Translations under genes and position numbers: made by a program
Part shown: positions 44,049-52,307 of the stretch, piece by piece
How positions within the stretch are numbered: the first letter of the stretch is position 1
How the letters are laid out: each line of letters opens with the position of its first letter
The notes under the pieces: generated by a model
What the model saw: only the letters and a program-made list of their open reading frames with translations
The model's database searches: none
What the model was told of the DNA's origin: nothing
Origin: Phycisphaerales bacterium
GTDB lineage: Bacteria > Planctomycetota > Phycisphaerae > Phycisphaerales > UBA1924
DNA: 64,000 nucleotides
Reading direction: 5' to 3'
Assembly (NCBI GenBank): GCA_022843045.1
Contig: JALHOJ010000006.1
Location: forward strand, 17,936-81,935

Positions 44049-44906
44049 TTACTTGACCGTCTGTGCAGGCTGCGCCGCCGGTGCCGACTGCGCGGCCCCC
44101 GCTGTGTCGATAGGCGACAGCCCCGCGGGCAACGCGGGCGTCTCATTCGCCGGCTGCGGCACGAACGGCACATACTCCCAAATCCGCTTCTCGCGATTGA
44201 AGACCGGGAACGTGTACCCCGTTCCCGCCGCAAAGGGCGTCTGCGTCGAGCGATACCACGCCTGCCAATCCCGCCGGGCAAGTCCCAAGTCCTGCCCCGT
44301 AAGCATCCGCAGCCCGTCCCGCACCCCAAAGTTGACTACCACCGACTCGTCATCCAGCGCGGTGATCAACGCATCCACCACCCGCGGCTCGCGATACTGG
44401 GCCAATGCCAACGCCGCCTCGCGCCGCACGCGTTCGTCCTCTTCCTTCGCCAGATTGAGCGCGTCCATGAGCGCGGGCACCACTTCCGGATTGTGCAGCC
44501 GCTGCAACCCCCGCGCCGCCTCCAGCCGCACCGTCGCGTCCTTGTCCTTGAGCATGGGCGACAGCGTCAACGCATCCGACGCCTGCCCGTTGGTCCCCAG
44601 GGCCCGCGCCGCCACCGCTCGCACCCCCGGATCCGCGTCCTGCGTGCTCTTCCGGAACAGATCGACATACAGCGGCTCCCCCGCGAAGTTCGCCGTCGAG
44701 AGCAACTGAATCCCCTGATACCGCGCATTGGCGTCAAACTCATCGGTGGCCATCCGGGCCGCCATCTCAGGATTGGGCGGTTCAAACGCCGCCAAAATGC
44801 TCGGCGCCCCCCGCCGGACGGTCATGTTGCTTTCGCAGCCCCCAATCCCGCCAACCAGCAGAGCCGCCCCGCCCACCAACACGCAACCAAGTGCACGCTT
44901 TCGCAT
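44049..44906 (-). CDS. HEAT-repeat lipoprotein
   Basis: 285 residues. A lipobox (GGIGGCES, Cys 24) ends the signal peptide. HEAT-like helical repeats run from about 85 to 200 (DPGVRAVAARALGTNGQ; DATVRLEAARGLQRLHNPE; DERVRREAALALAQYREPR; DESVVVNFGVRDGLRML). A region with WYRSTQTPFAAG and YTFPVFNREKRIWEYVPF follows, then a Pro/Ala-rich tail. It is presumably a periplasmic scaffold anchored to the membrane. It leads the three-gene minus-strand run. Confidence 0.75.
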   Translation of the reverse strand: MRKRALGCVLVGGAALLVGGIGGCESNMTVRRGAPSILAAFEPPNPEMAARMATDEFDANARYQGIQLLSTANFAGEPLYVDLFRKSTQDADPGVRAVAARALGTNGQASDALTLSPMLKDKDATVRLEAARGLQRLHNPEVVPALMDALNLAKEEDERVRREAALALAQYREPRVVDALITALDDESVVVNFGVRDGLRMLTGQDLGLARRDWQAWYRSTQTPFAAGTGYTFPVFNREKRIWEYVPFVPQPANETPALPAGLSPIDTAGAAQSAPAAQPAQTVK

Positions 44907-44946
44907 CGAGCCAGTGTAGAAGTCCTACCAATCCCCCGCACAGAAC

Positions 44947-45009
44947 CCCAAGGCCAACCCTCGCGACTGTCGCCGACAACAAATGCCCAATGCCCAATGC
45001 CCCCTTGGG
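44947..45009. repeat. AATGCCC tandem repeat within a small inverted repeat
   Basis: Three tandem AATGCCC units lie at about 44982-45003 and are bordered by CCCAAGG (44947-44953) and CCTTGGG (45003-45009). It sits upstream of the NrdJ-like gene. The AATGCCC unit resembles another dispersed intergenic repeat seen in various bacterial genomes (from memory). Confidence 0.5.
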
Positions 45010-45108
45010 AACACCCTGTCGTTTTCATCACCAACCCCCGCGCCGTCCGATTCTCTCATGCCGCAGTGGCTACCGTCGCCCATGACCCAGCCAGTTCACG
45101 GAGGAACT

Positions 45109-45459
45109 ATGCCCGCCCATAGCGCTTCGCTCCCCACGACCCGCGAGTCCGTCACCCACAAGTTCAACATCGGTAACCACGAAGGCTACCTCACCATCGG
45201 CCTCTACCCAGACGGCCGCCCGGGCGAGATCTTCATCAAGATGGCCAAGGAAGGCTCCACGATGTGCGGCATGTGCCAGGCCTTCTGCCGGGCCTTCAGC
45301 CTCAGCATCCAACTGGGCCTCACCCTCCCCGAAGCCATCGCCCGCTTCCGCGGCATGCGCTTCGAGCCCATGGGCCCCACCAGCAACCCCGACATCCCCC
45401 AGGCCAGCAGCATCGTCGACTACGTCGCCCGATACCTCGAACTGCACTTTGTGCGTTGA
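45109..45459 (+). CDS. Stand-alone NrdJ C-terminal-domain protein
   Basis: 116 residues. It matches the region near the C-terminus of class II (B12-dependent) ribonucleotide reductases: TRESVTHKFNIGNHEGYLTI, GLYPDGRPGEIFIKMAKEGS, FEPMGPTSNPDIP and SSIVDYVARYLEL. The catalytic barrel is missing entirely, so it cannot reduce nucleotides alone. Where full NrdJ has a Gly/Leu/Met run, this protein has CGMCQAFC (Cys 53, 56, 60), a possible metal or redox site. A strong Shine-Dalgarno GGAGGAACT precedes the ATG. It could be a NrdJb-like accessory subunit or a repurposed domain. No other nrd gene is present. Confidence 0.75.
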   Translation: MPAHSASLPTTRESVTHKFNIGNHEGYLTIGLYPDGRPGEIFIKMAKEGSTMCGMCQAFCRAFSLSIQLGLTLPEAIARFRGMRFEPMGPTSNPDIPQASSIVDYVARYLELHFVR

Positions 45460-45522
45460 GGCGTGGACGACGCGCAGGGCGACGGCACCAGAGAACAGCG
45501 AAAGCAAGCGAGAACAGTGCAA

Positions 45523-45585
45523 GGAGAAGTGAGGCCAGACCGTGATCGTGCAACGATCACGGCGCTCTAGCGTTCACTCTTCTCC
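45523..45585. terminator. Perfect 10-bp hairpin between convergent genes, with extended arms
   Basis: CCGTGATCGT (45540-45549) and ACGATCACGG (45553-45562) form a perfect stem with a GCA loop. Outer arms GGAGAAGTGA (45523-45532) and TCACTCTTCTCC (45574-45585) can extend it, and a pyrimidine-rich run (TCTCCTCTCTTCTCTCTTTT, about 45588-45609) follows. It can serve as a terminator for the NrdJ-like gene, and perhaps in both directions. Its purine-rich left and pyrimidine-rich right sides resemble the other long hairpins in the window. Confidence 0.6.
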
Positions 45586-45617
45586 ATTCTCTCCTCTCTT
45601 CTCTCTTTTCCAGCCAC

Positions 45618-46709
45618 TCACCTCGACGCCGTCGGCACCGCTTGCAACGCCATATCCGACGACGCCCCCGCCCGCAGCAACTCCCCGCCAAGCCCGCCGA
45701 TCATCGCCGCGTTGTCCATGCAATATCGCATGGGTGGCAAGTATGCCCGCAGCTTGTGCTGCTCCGCGAACGCCGTCAGATCCCGCCGCAGCCGCGAGTT
45801 CGCCGTCACGCCCCCGCCCGTCAGCAACGATCGATATGCCACGCCTCGATCTCGTCCCTGCACCAGCGCTCGCTCCAACTTGATCGTGATCGCCCTGCAC
45901 GCCGCCCGCTGAAAACTCGCCGCAAGGTTCGCCTTTTCGCCCGCGCTGAGCACGGCCTTGCCCGCCGGATACTCCCCTTCTACCGGCACGCCCCGCACTG
46001 CGTACAACACCGCCGTCTTCAGCCCCGAGAACGAAAAGTCCAACGACGTCGTCGACAAGCGGCTGATCGGCAAATCAAACGCCTTCTCATCCGCACCCGC
46101 CCCGCTCGCCAACCGATCCAGATTCGGTCCGCCCGGATGCGGCAGCCCCAGAATCGTCGCCACCTTGTCATACGCCTCGCCCATCGCGTCATCGATGGTC
46201 GAGCCGACCCGCGTCACATCGGTCCACGATGACAACTGGTACATCGCCGTGTGTCCGCCCGACACGACCAGGCCCAGGGCCGGAAAAATCTCACCCGCGC
46301 TCGGCCCAACTTGATCCCCGCTCGCCTCATCCTCCAGCAAACCCGAATACAAGTGCGCCAGCACATGATCCACGCCAATCAGCGGCTTGCGAAGCGACCA
46401 CGCCAGCGACTTCGCCGCCGCGACTCCCACCAGCAGCGACCCAATCAGCCCAGGCCGATTCCCCACCGCCACCCCGTCGATCATCCCCAGCCCGACCCCG
46501 GCTTCCGACAACGCCTCCCGCACCGTCGGCAGAATCGCTTCCACATGCGCCCGGCTTGCAATCTCCGGCACCACCCCCGCATACTCCGCATGCAACTCGT
46601 ACTGACTCGCCACCACCGACGACACCACTCGCGCCCGTCGCGCCGCCTCGTGCGACACCACACTCGCCGCCGTTTCATCGCAAGATGTCTCAAGAGCCAG
46701 CAGCAGCAT
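45618..46709 (-). CDS. tsaD: tRNA N6-adenosine threonylcarbamoyltransferase
   Basis: 363 residues. It completes t6A modification at position 37 of ANN-decoding tRNAs. It begins LLLALETSCDETAASVV and keeps GVVPEIASRAHVEAI, the iron-binding HVLAH in GVDHVLAHLYSG, VSGGHTAMY, STIDDAMGEAYDKVA, LLTGGGVTANSRLR and YCMDNAAMIGG (metal Asp). The ATG at 46709 gives the canonical N-terminus; a longer start adds ten unsupported residues. It follows the S41 protease gene on the same strand across a long palindrome. Confidence 0.95.
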   Translation of the reverse strand: MLLLALETSCDETAASVVSHEAARRARVVSSVVASQYELHAEYAGVVPEIASRAHVEAILPTVREALSEAGVGLGMIDGVAVGNRPGLIGSLLVGVAAAKSLAWSLRKPLIGVDHVLAHLYSGLLEDEASGDQVGPSAGEIFPALGLVVSGGHTAMYQLSSWTDVTRVGSTIDDAMGEAYDKVATILGLPHPGGPNLDRLASGAGADEKAFDLPISRLSTTSLDFSFSGLKTAVLYAVRGVPVEGEYPAGKAVLSAGEKANLAASFQRAACRAITIKLERALVQGRDRGVAYRSLLTGGGVTANSRLRRDLTAFAEQHKLRAYLPPMRYCMDNAAMIGGLGGELLRAGASSDMALQAVPTASR

Positions 46710-46745
46710 GCGTGACGAAAGCCTACGCGAGCAACTCAACGTTCG

Positions 46746-46861
46746 ATTTCAGCACAGAGACACAGAGATCATGAGGAAAAGGAAAAGACGCGGGGATGGC
46801 GAGAAAGCCAACTCCAAGTCCTCTCCTCTTTCTCCTGATCTCTGTGTCTCTGTGCTGAAAT
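46746..46861. repeat. Near-perfect 116-bp hairpin element between ctpA-like gene and tsaD
   Basis: The outer 26 bp at 46746-46771 and 46836-46861 are exactly complementary, and pairing continues inward with 13 of 18 matches, giving arms 46746-46789 and 46818-46861 around a 28-nt loop. The plus-strand left arm carries CACAGAGACACAGAG words and is purine-rich. It fills almost all of the space between the protease stop and the tsaD start. Confidence 0.85.
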
Positions 46862-46866
46862 TCGGT

Positions 46867-48774
46867 CTACGCCAAAGCCACGACGTCCATCCCAAAGAAC
46901 GCCCCGGCGTTTGCAAATTCCGCCGCGTCTTCCTTGGGCTGTGCCTCTTCGCCCGCGTCCGACGAGCCCGACTGCTTCTCCACATCCGCATCCATCAGCC
47001 AGCGTTCGAGGTTGTTGCCGGTGATCTTGAGCGTCGTGATCAGCTTCCCGTCCTTGTCGCGGACTTCGAGCGTCCCGTCGGTGAGGTTGGTCGCATCGGG
47101 CCAGAAGTCGCGAGCCTGCGCCCGCGCGCCGTCCGCGTCCTTGGTCGCGGTTTCCAGTGCCTCGATCCGCCGATCCGCCCGCAGAATCTCCCGCACCAGC
47201 CGGTCGCGATACTGGCGAGCGTCCGCAAGCGCGTCCAACTCGATGTTGTCATACATCGGGCCGGCTTCGCCCGTCTTGGTCCATTCGCCCGAGTTGATCT
47301 TCCCCTGCATCGCCCGCACCGCCGCCGTGAGTTGCGAGTCCTTCAGCGTCGCGAGCACCGAATCGACGTTGTTCCAATCGGTGGCCTCAATCGCCGCGAT
47401 CGCCGCGAGCTGCGCGGGGCTGGTTTCGGGTGCAGTGGTGGGGGCAGTTGCGGCAGGCGTCGTCGCGTCCGTCCCGGTGGCGTTCGCGGGCGTGCTCGCC
47501 GTCGCGTTGGCGGGAAGGGCCGCGTTCTTCTGGCTGAGCAGTTCAAGCCGCCGACGCACCTGAATCATGTCCAGAATCTCGCGATCCTTCATGCGAACAT
47601 AGAACCCATCCGTCGGGTCCACGCCCCACGCCGGGCTGTCGTCCTTGCGCGTGATGTTGCGACCATTGGGCAGGTAATACGCCTGCTCGGTGATCTTCAG
47701 CTCGCTGCCCAGCCCGGTCTCCAGCATCCGCAGCGACTGCACGCTGCCCTTGCCAAAGCTTCGCTCTCCAACGACGATCGCGCGATTGTTCTCTTTCAGC
47801 GCGCCCGCAAGAATCTCACTCGCGCTCGCGCTGTCCCCGTTCACCAACACCGCAATCGGAAACTCCGGCAGCGTCCCAGGCCCCACAGCCCGCGCGACGC
47901 GTTCTTCGTGCACGCGCCCCTTGGTCGAAACAATGATCCCCTCGCGCAGGAAGAAGTCCGCGATCGCGTTCGCCTCTTCAAGCAGCCCGCCCGGGTTAAA
48001 CCGCAGGTCCAGCACCAGCCCGCCCAGCTTCTTGTCCCCGCCCGTCTCCTCCGCGCCGATGGCCTTGAGCGCCGCCGCGACTTCTTCCGCAAGCTTGGGC
48101 GTGAACTGCGTCACGCGGATGTACGCGATCCGGCTCTTGGGATCGATCATGTAGTTCCACTGGCTCGGGTCGCTCTCGTTGCGGTGGTACCCCTTGACCG
48201 ACCGCGTCTTGATCTTCTCACGCACGATCGTCAGTTCGAACACCTGCCCCGAGCGATCCACCTTCAGTTTCACAGGCGTGCTGGCCTTCCCCATCAGCAT
48301 GTCCACGCACTTCTCAACATCAAGCCCCTGCGTCGACGTGCCATCGATCTCCAGCACCTTGTCGTCAGGCATCAGCCCGCTGCGAAACGCCGGCGTGTCC
48401 TCCATGGGCGACACGATCGTCAGCCACCCCGTGGACATATTCACCTGCGCCCCGATGCCCACATACTCGCCCGTCAAGTTCTTGTTGAACTCCACCTGAT
48501 CCGACGCCGGCACATAAATCGTGTACGGATCGTCGAGCGCCTCGACCATGCCCCGGATCGCGCCCTCGCGCAGCTTCTTGTCGTCGGGCTGATCCACATA
48601 CAGCCTGCCGATCAAGTGCTTGACCTCGATGATCTCGTTGAAGAACGTGTACGCGTCGTCGCGGTCGGCTTCCTTCGCCGAGTTGTCCAGCCCCGCGTTC
48701 CATCCCGCCACCGCCGCCACGCCCACGGCCAGACCAGCGATGGGTGTCCACAACAAGCTGCTGCGACTGCTCAC
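46867..48774 (-). CDS. S41 family C-terminal processing peptidase
   Basis: 635 residues. One N-terminal hydrophobic segment (LLWTPIAGLAVGVAAVAGW) anchors or exports it. A PDZ domain lies at about 98-178 (EYVGIGAQVNMSTGWLTIVS, then GLMPDDKVLEIDG), followed by the S41 fold with VLDLRFNPGGLLEEA, the catalytic Ser in NGDSASASEILAGAL (about 312) and Lys in RSFGKGSVQSL (about 341). After about 435 come an Ala/Thr-rich linker (ATASTPANATGTDATTPAAT) and a helical C-terminal domain. It likely trims or degrades periplasmic proteins. GTG start at 48774 with AGAAGGGA upstream; the longer open frame is antisense to the transporter. Confidence 0.9.
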   Translation of the reverse strand: MSSRSSLLWTPIAGLAVGVAAVAGWNAGLDNSAKEADRDDAYTFFNEIIEVKHLIGRLYVDQPDDKKLREGAIRGMVEALDDPYTIYVPASDQVEFNKNLTGEYVGIGAQVNMSTGWLTIVSPMEDTPAFRSGLMPDDKVLEIDGTSTQGLDVEKCVDMLMGKASTPVKLKVDRSGQVFELTIVREKIKTRSVKGYHRNESDPSQWNYMIDPKSRIAYIRVTQFTPKLAEEVAAALKAIGAEETGGDKKLGGLVLDLRFNPGGLLEEANAIADFFLREGIIVSTKGRVHEERVARAVGPGTLPEFPIAVLVNGDSASASEILAGALKENNRAIVVGERSFGKGSVQSLRMLETGLGSELKITEQAYYLPNGRNITRKDDSPAWGVDPTDGFYVRMKDREILDMIQVRRRLELLSQKNAALPANATASTPANATGTDATTPAATAPTTAPETSPAQLAAIAAIEATDWNNVDSVLATLKDSQLTAAVRAMQGKINSGEWTKTGEAGPMYDNIELDALADARQYRDRLVREILRADRRIEALETATKDADGARAQARDFWPDATNLTDGTLEVRDKDGKLITTLKITGNNLERWLMDADVEKQSGSSDAGEEAQPKEDAAEFANAGAFFGMDVVALA

Positions 48775-48965
48775 GGGAAGTCCCTTCTGAAGCGAAACTC
48801 GTTCATGCTGCGCCCCTTGTGCAATACGCGGGGCGACAGGATGCAACCACACTCTATCGTACGAAACCCAACCGCCCCGGGATGCGTCCCACCCGCCGGA
48901 GCGCGTGGAATCAGCGCACCCGGCCCGTCCCAGACTCCTTGGGATGTCCGACGGCTCGGTTTCCG

Positions 48966-49889
48966 TCAGGTTCCCGACTCTTCCTTGCGAAAGCCCGATG
49001 AAATCCGCCCCCAGGCCCCGCCCGCTCGTTCGGATGACAAGACCTGCGTAATAAACCCCATCCCCACCAACACCAACGCCCCGCCCCCCGCGATGTTCCA
49101 CGTCAGTTTCTCCCCCAGCAGCGTCGCCCCCCACAGCACGCCAAACACCGGAATCAGAAACGTCACCGTCACCGTCTTCGTCGCCCCGATCGCCGCGAAC
49201 AGGCGATAGAACAGCACATACGCAAATCCCGTGCAAATCGCCCCGACAATCCCCGCCGCGATAAACGCCTTCACGCTGGGCACCTGCGCGGGCAAGAACG
49301 CCAGCCCCACCGGCAGCACATACAGCATCGCGATCCCCGTCCCCCCCAGCGCGAGCACCATCGGCTCCACGCCCTTGAGCACCTTCTTGGTATAGATCGC
49401 CGAAAACCCATACAGCCCCGCGCCCAGCAGCCCGCTCGCCACCGCGATCAGCGACCCTGCGAGCCCAGCCTGCAACTTGGGTAGCGTCAGCACCACCACG
49501 CCCCCAAACCCAATCACCAGCCCCAGCCACTGCAGCGCCTTGGGCTTGTCCCCGATCCACGCCCACGCAATCAACGTCGCAAAGAACGGCACCGTCGCAT
49601 TGATGATGCTGGGCAAACCCGCCGAGAGCTGCGACGTCGCATACGCAAGCAGGCAGAACGGAATCGCCGAGTTGACCGCCGCGAGCAGCGCAAGCGGCTT
49701 CCAGTTCTTACAAATCGCCGCCCACCGCGCCCGCGTGAGCAGCGGCATCAACACTGCCGTCGCAATGACCAGCCGCAGCGCAATCAGCGCAACGACCCCA
49801 AACTCCGGCGCCGCCACCCGCATGCACGCAAACGATCCGCCCCAAATCGCGGCGAGCAACACAAGCTGAAACGCATGGACGGGACGCAT
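48966..49889 (-). CDS. EamA/DMT family transporter
   Basis: 307 residues with about ten hydrophobic segments in two homologous halves of the drug/metabolite transporter fold. The first EamA half starts LVLLAAIWGGSFACMRVA; the second includes GLLGAGLYGFSAIYTKKVLK and FVLF-like YVLFYRLFAAIGATKTVTVT, then IPVFGVLWGATLLGEKLT. Such proteins export amino acids, nucleosides or other metabolites; the substrate is not readable. It is 74 bp downstream of the SDR gene on the same strand. Confidence 0.88.
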   Translation of the reverse strand: MRPVHAFQLVLLAAIWGGSFACMRVAAPEFGVVALIALRLVIATAVLMPLLTRARWAAICKNWKPLALLAAVNSAIPFCLLAYATSQLSAGLPSIINATVPFFATLIAWAWIGDKPKALQWLGLVIGFGGVVVLTLPKLQAGLAGSLIAVASGLLGAGLYGFSAIYTKKVLKGVEPMVLALGGTGIAMLYVLPVGLAFLPAQVPSVKAFIAAGIVGAICTGFAYVLFYRLFAAIGATKTVTVTFLIPVFGVLWGATLLGEKLTWNIAGGGALVLVGMGFITQVLSSERAGGAWGRISSGFRKEESGT

Positions 49890-49963
49890 GGCCAGAGGTA
49901 TAGGGCGAGCGCCCTGCGTTGGTGAGCGAAATCGCGTTCCAGAGCCCGGGTTTCCTCAACCAT

Positions 49964-50785
49964 TCACGTGCCGCTGGTTCTCGCTCGCACCATGCGAGAA
50001 AGTGCCCAGTCCGCGATCCCCGGAGCAATCGTCGCCGCGCCGAGGGCAAAGCGCGTCGTCCAACTGGTCCAGACTTCGCCTCTGGGATCACGCAAGCACG
50101 TGACGATCGCCTTCGCGACTCGCTCGGGCGGCTGCATGAAGCGGTCGGGGGTCTTGGCGATCAGTTCGCCGCCTTTCTCCTTGACCTTGCCAAAGAACTC
50201 CGTCCGCGTGCCGATAGGGTGGACGCTGCTGACGAAGACGCCGCGATCGCGCAGTTCGTGGCGCATCGCGCGGGCGAAGTGATCCTGCATCGCCTTGCTG
50301 GCGCAGTACGCCGAGTATCGCGGGATGCCGATCTTGCTCAGGCAACTGCTGCAGAGCAGGATGTGGCCACGCCGACCTTCACGGGGCGCAGCGCCAGCAA
50401 GCATCCGCGTTGCAGCGGCCTTGGCCAGCCAAAGACTGCCCCAGAAGTTGGTCTCGAACATCGCGCGGATGTCGGCCTCGGCCATGTCCATGACTTCACG
50501 CTCCGCGCCATATCCGGCGTTGGCGAACACCCCGTAGACCGATCCGAACACACGAACGGTCTCTTCGACCAACATCTCGGCGTCTTCACGCCGCATGGCG
50601 TCGTAGGCGACCACATGGGCCCGTCCGCCCGTAGAGCGAATCAACTCGGCGACTTGCTCCAGCTTTTCAACGCGCCGCGCGGCGAGCACTACCGGCATGC
50701 CAGCCCGGGCGCACGCAATCGCGGTCGCCGCGCCAATGCCCGAACTCGCACCCGTGATGGCGATGGGAAGATTCGTCAGTTCCAT
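49964..50785 (-). CDS. Short-chain dehydrogenase/reductase
   Basis: 273 residues, classical SDR. TGASSGIGAA binds the dinucleotide, FANAGYG holds the structural Asn motif, and LLCSSCLSK plus YSAYCASK give the catalytic Ser-Tyr-Lys. VHPIGTRTEFF follows the active site. ARRVEK after the second strand suggests NADPH preference. The substrate is unknown. It is followed by the EamA transporter gene. Confidence 0.9.
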   Translation of the reverse strand: MELTNLPIAITGASSGIGAATAIACARAGMPVVLAARRVEKLEQVAELIRSTGGRAHVVAYDAMRREDAEMLVEETVRVFGSVYGVFANAGYGAEREVMDMAEADIRAMFETNFWGSLWLAKAAATRMLAGAAPREGRRGHILLCSSCLSKIGIPRYSAYCASKAMQDHFARAMRHELRDRGVFVSSVHPIGTRTEFFGKVKEKGGELIAKTPDRFMQPPERVAKAIVTCLRDPRGEVWTSWTTRFALGAATIAPGIADWALSRMVRARTSGT

Positions 50786-50856
50786 GTCGCAGTCTAATCG
50801 CCACGAAACCCGACCGTGAGGGAGCGTCTTTCACCCTGAGTTCCGATGCATTAGAT

Positions 50857-50889
50857 GCAAAAAAGCAAAAACGCGACCAAGTGGCCGCG
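50857..50889 (-). terminator. Intrinsic terminator for the entericidin-like genes
   Basis: Read on the minus strand, CGCGGCC and GGTCGCG (one G-U) form a 7-bp stem with an ACTT loop, followed by TTTTTGCTTTTTT. It lies about 110 bases past the stop of the second lipoprotein gene. A second hairpin (AGGGGAAG / CTTCCCCT, 50958-50978) without a T-run lies between them. Confidence 0.7.
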
Positions 50890-50997
50890 TCGAAGCGCAA
50901 AGCGCGAGATCCGAAAGTGTGCTGCACGCAACTTTCCCTGACCGTCGCGTTTCGTGGAGGGGAAGTCTTACTTCCCCTTGCCTTACTTGCCCATGTC

Positions 50998-51141
50998 TTA
51001 CTGGCCCTTGATGGCTTCTTCGGTCTTCTCGCCGGCGTACTGGATGTCCTTGCCCGCGCCCTTGACGGTCTGGCACGCGGCCATGCCAGCAAGACCGACG
51101 AGGACGAGGCCGATGATGGCTTTCTTGACGTTGTTTTTCAT
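50998..51141 (-). CDS. Entericidin-like small lipoprotein (second of pair)
   Basis: 47 residues: a basic start (MKNNVKKA), a hydrophobic stretch and lipobox LAGMAAC (Cys 23), then the entericidin signature QTVKGAGKDIQYAGEKTEEA. AGGAG lies 7 bases before the ATG. Entericidins are tiny membrane lipoproteins linked to stress and bacteriolysis in enterobacteria; in other phyla their role is unknown. It is paralogous to the gene 105 bp upstream. Confidence 0.82.
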   Translation of the reverse strand: MKNNVKKAIIGLVLVGLAGMAACQTVKGAGKDIQYAGEKTEEAIKGQ

Positions 51142-51246
51142 GACATGCTCCTAAGCGTTCGTCGGATCTGAACTGTTCAAGACGATCCAAGCGTCCGACA
51201 CGCCTAAATCGAGAAACGGTCTGTTGTGCCGCTCGCGGGCATTCGT

Positions 51247-51399
51247 TCACTTCTGTGCTTCGAGGATCTTCTCTTCGGTCTTGGACCCGGCATACTCGAC
51301 GTCCTTCCCGACGCCCTTGACGGTCTGGCAGGCGGTCATCGCTGCGACGGCGGAGAGGGAGAGGAGGGCGATCGCGATCTTCTTGGCTTGCTTGCTCAT
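51247..51399 (-). CDS. Entericidin-like small lipoprotein (first of pair)
   Basis: 50 residues: MSKQAKKIAIALLSLSAVAA, lipobox AAMTAC (Cys 24), then QTVKGVGKDVEYAGSKTEEK. AAGGAAC precedes the ATG. It shares the CQTVKG-x-GKD-x-x-YAG-x-KTEE core with the downstream paralogue. Both lie after the pseudopilin gene on the same strand, but a terminator-like hairpin separates them from it. Confidence 0.82.
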   Translation of the reverse strand: MSKQAKKIAIALLSLSAVAAMTACQTVKGVGKDVEYAGSKTEEKILEAQK

Positions 51400-51420
51400 G
51401 GGTGTGTTCCTTGGCGACGA

Positions 51421-51439
51421 GAAAAAGCCCGTCGGGCTG
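51421..51439 (-). terminator. Candidate terminator after the pseudopilin gene
   Basis: On the minus strand AGCCC and GGGCT pair around GAC, followed by TTTTTC. The stem is only 5 bp, so efficiency is doubtful. Confidence 0.45.
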
Positions 51440-51504
51440 ATGATACCCGGCGGGCGGAGTGTGGGCCACGGGGTGATTCGTCAGAGCGCGTCGACCGACG
51501 AGCA

Positions 51505-52305
51505 CTAACGCCGAGTGAGGTACACCTGCGGCACCAGCAGTTGCCAGTCTGGATGGTCGTGCTGGCGAAGTTCTTCGGGGGGTTGGGGGAAGTCAGGGTC
51601 TTGGTTCAGGTCCTTCCCGTTGTGCCAGCGGCAGTCGGGGTTGCCGGTGTCGAGGAAGGGGATGAGTTCCGCGTGGCCGTCCATGAAGCCGTAAGCCCCC
51701 TTGCCCGAGTGCCAATACCCGAAGATGCCCACGCCGTTGTCGTCGGTCGCGACGATCTGGTTGATGACGCGGATGTCGGGGAACGGAGTGCGGACTTCGG
51801 CGAGCAGGATGGTGTGGCTGGGGCGGGCGATTGCGACGTCGGGTTGCTTGGCTTCGGTTGCAAGCGGTCCTTCGCGCCAGAGGACGTGGCCGTTGAGGGC
51901 ATAGCTCGACGGAGTGTCGCCGGCGCAGAGCGTCTTGTCCATTTGGCGGCCCAACTCGCTTTGGGGGTCGCCCGGATGGTCCGGGCACGCCCAGGCCTTG
52001 CCTTCGGGGACGTATCCCTGCTTGACAAATGTCGCACGCCACGTGACATGCTGATCGCCTTCGATCCGTGTGCGGTTCTCGGGGAGCTTGCCGTTGTTGG
52101 AGGTCGAGAAGGCGTTGACGCTGGTCACGATCGAGCGGACGTTGGCGAGACAGGCGACGGTGCGGGCTTGGCGGCGGGACTTGGCGAGGCTGGGAATCAG
52201 AATCCCCAGCAGCACGGCGATGATGGCGACGACGACGAGGAGTTCGATGAGGGTGAAGCCGCGGCGCAGGTGGCGAGCGTGATGCAAGGTGTTGGCGGGG
52301 TTCAT
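51505..52305 (-). CDS. Type II secretion-like pseudopilin (prepilin-type N-terminus)
   Basis: 266 residues. A short basic leader ends [20 protein letters not shown], the prepilin peptidase site (cleavage after Gly) and the hydrophobic helix of type IV pilins. The globular part ends with a short HxxxDG-like motif ([20 protein letters not shown]) common in planctomycete pseudopilins. Planctomycete genomes carry many such genes. It starts 2 bp after the stop of the sigma factor gene, so the two are almost certainly co-transcribed. Confidence 0.9.
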   Translation of the reverse strand: MNPANTLHHARHLRRGFTLIELLVVVAIIAVLLGILIPSLAKSRRQARTVACLANVRSIVTSVNAFSTSNNGKLPENRTRIEGDQHVTWRATFVKQGYVPEGKAWACPDHPGDPQSELGRQMDKTLCAGDTPSSYALNGHVLWREGPLATEAKQPDVAIARPSHTILLAEVRTPFPDIRVINQIVATDDNGVGIFGYWHSGKGAYGFMDGHAELIPFLDTGNPDCRWHNGKDLNQDPDFPQPPEELRQHDHPDWQLLVPQVYLTRR

Positions 52306-52307
52306 GC

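Noticed and set aside
48775-49566. Upstream in-frame extension of the S41 protease
   Set aside because: It is antisense to the EamA transporter and Gly/Ala/Asp-rich without motifs. A GTG at 48774 with a Shine-Dalgarno and membrane segment is the better start.
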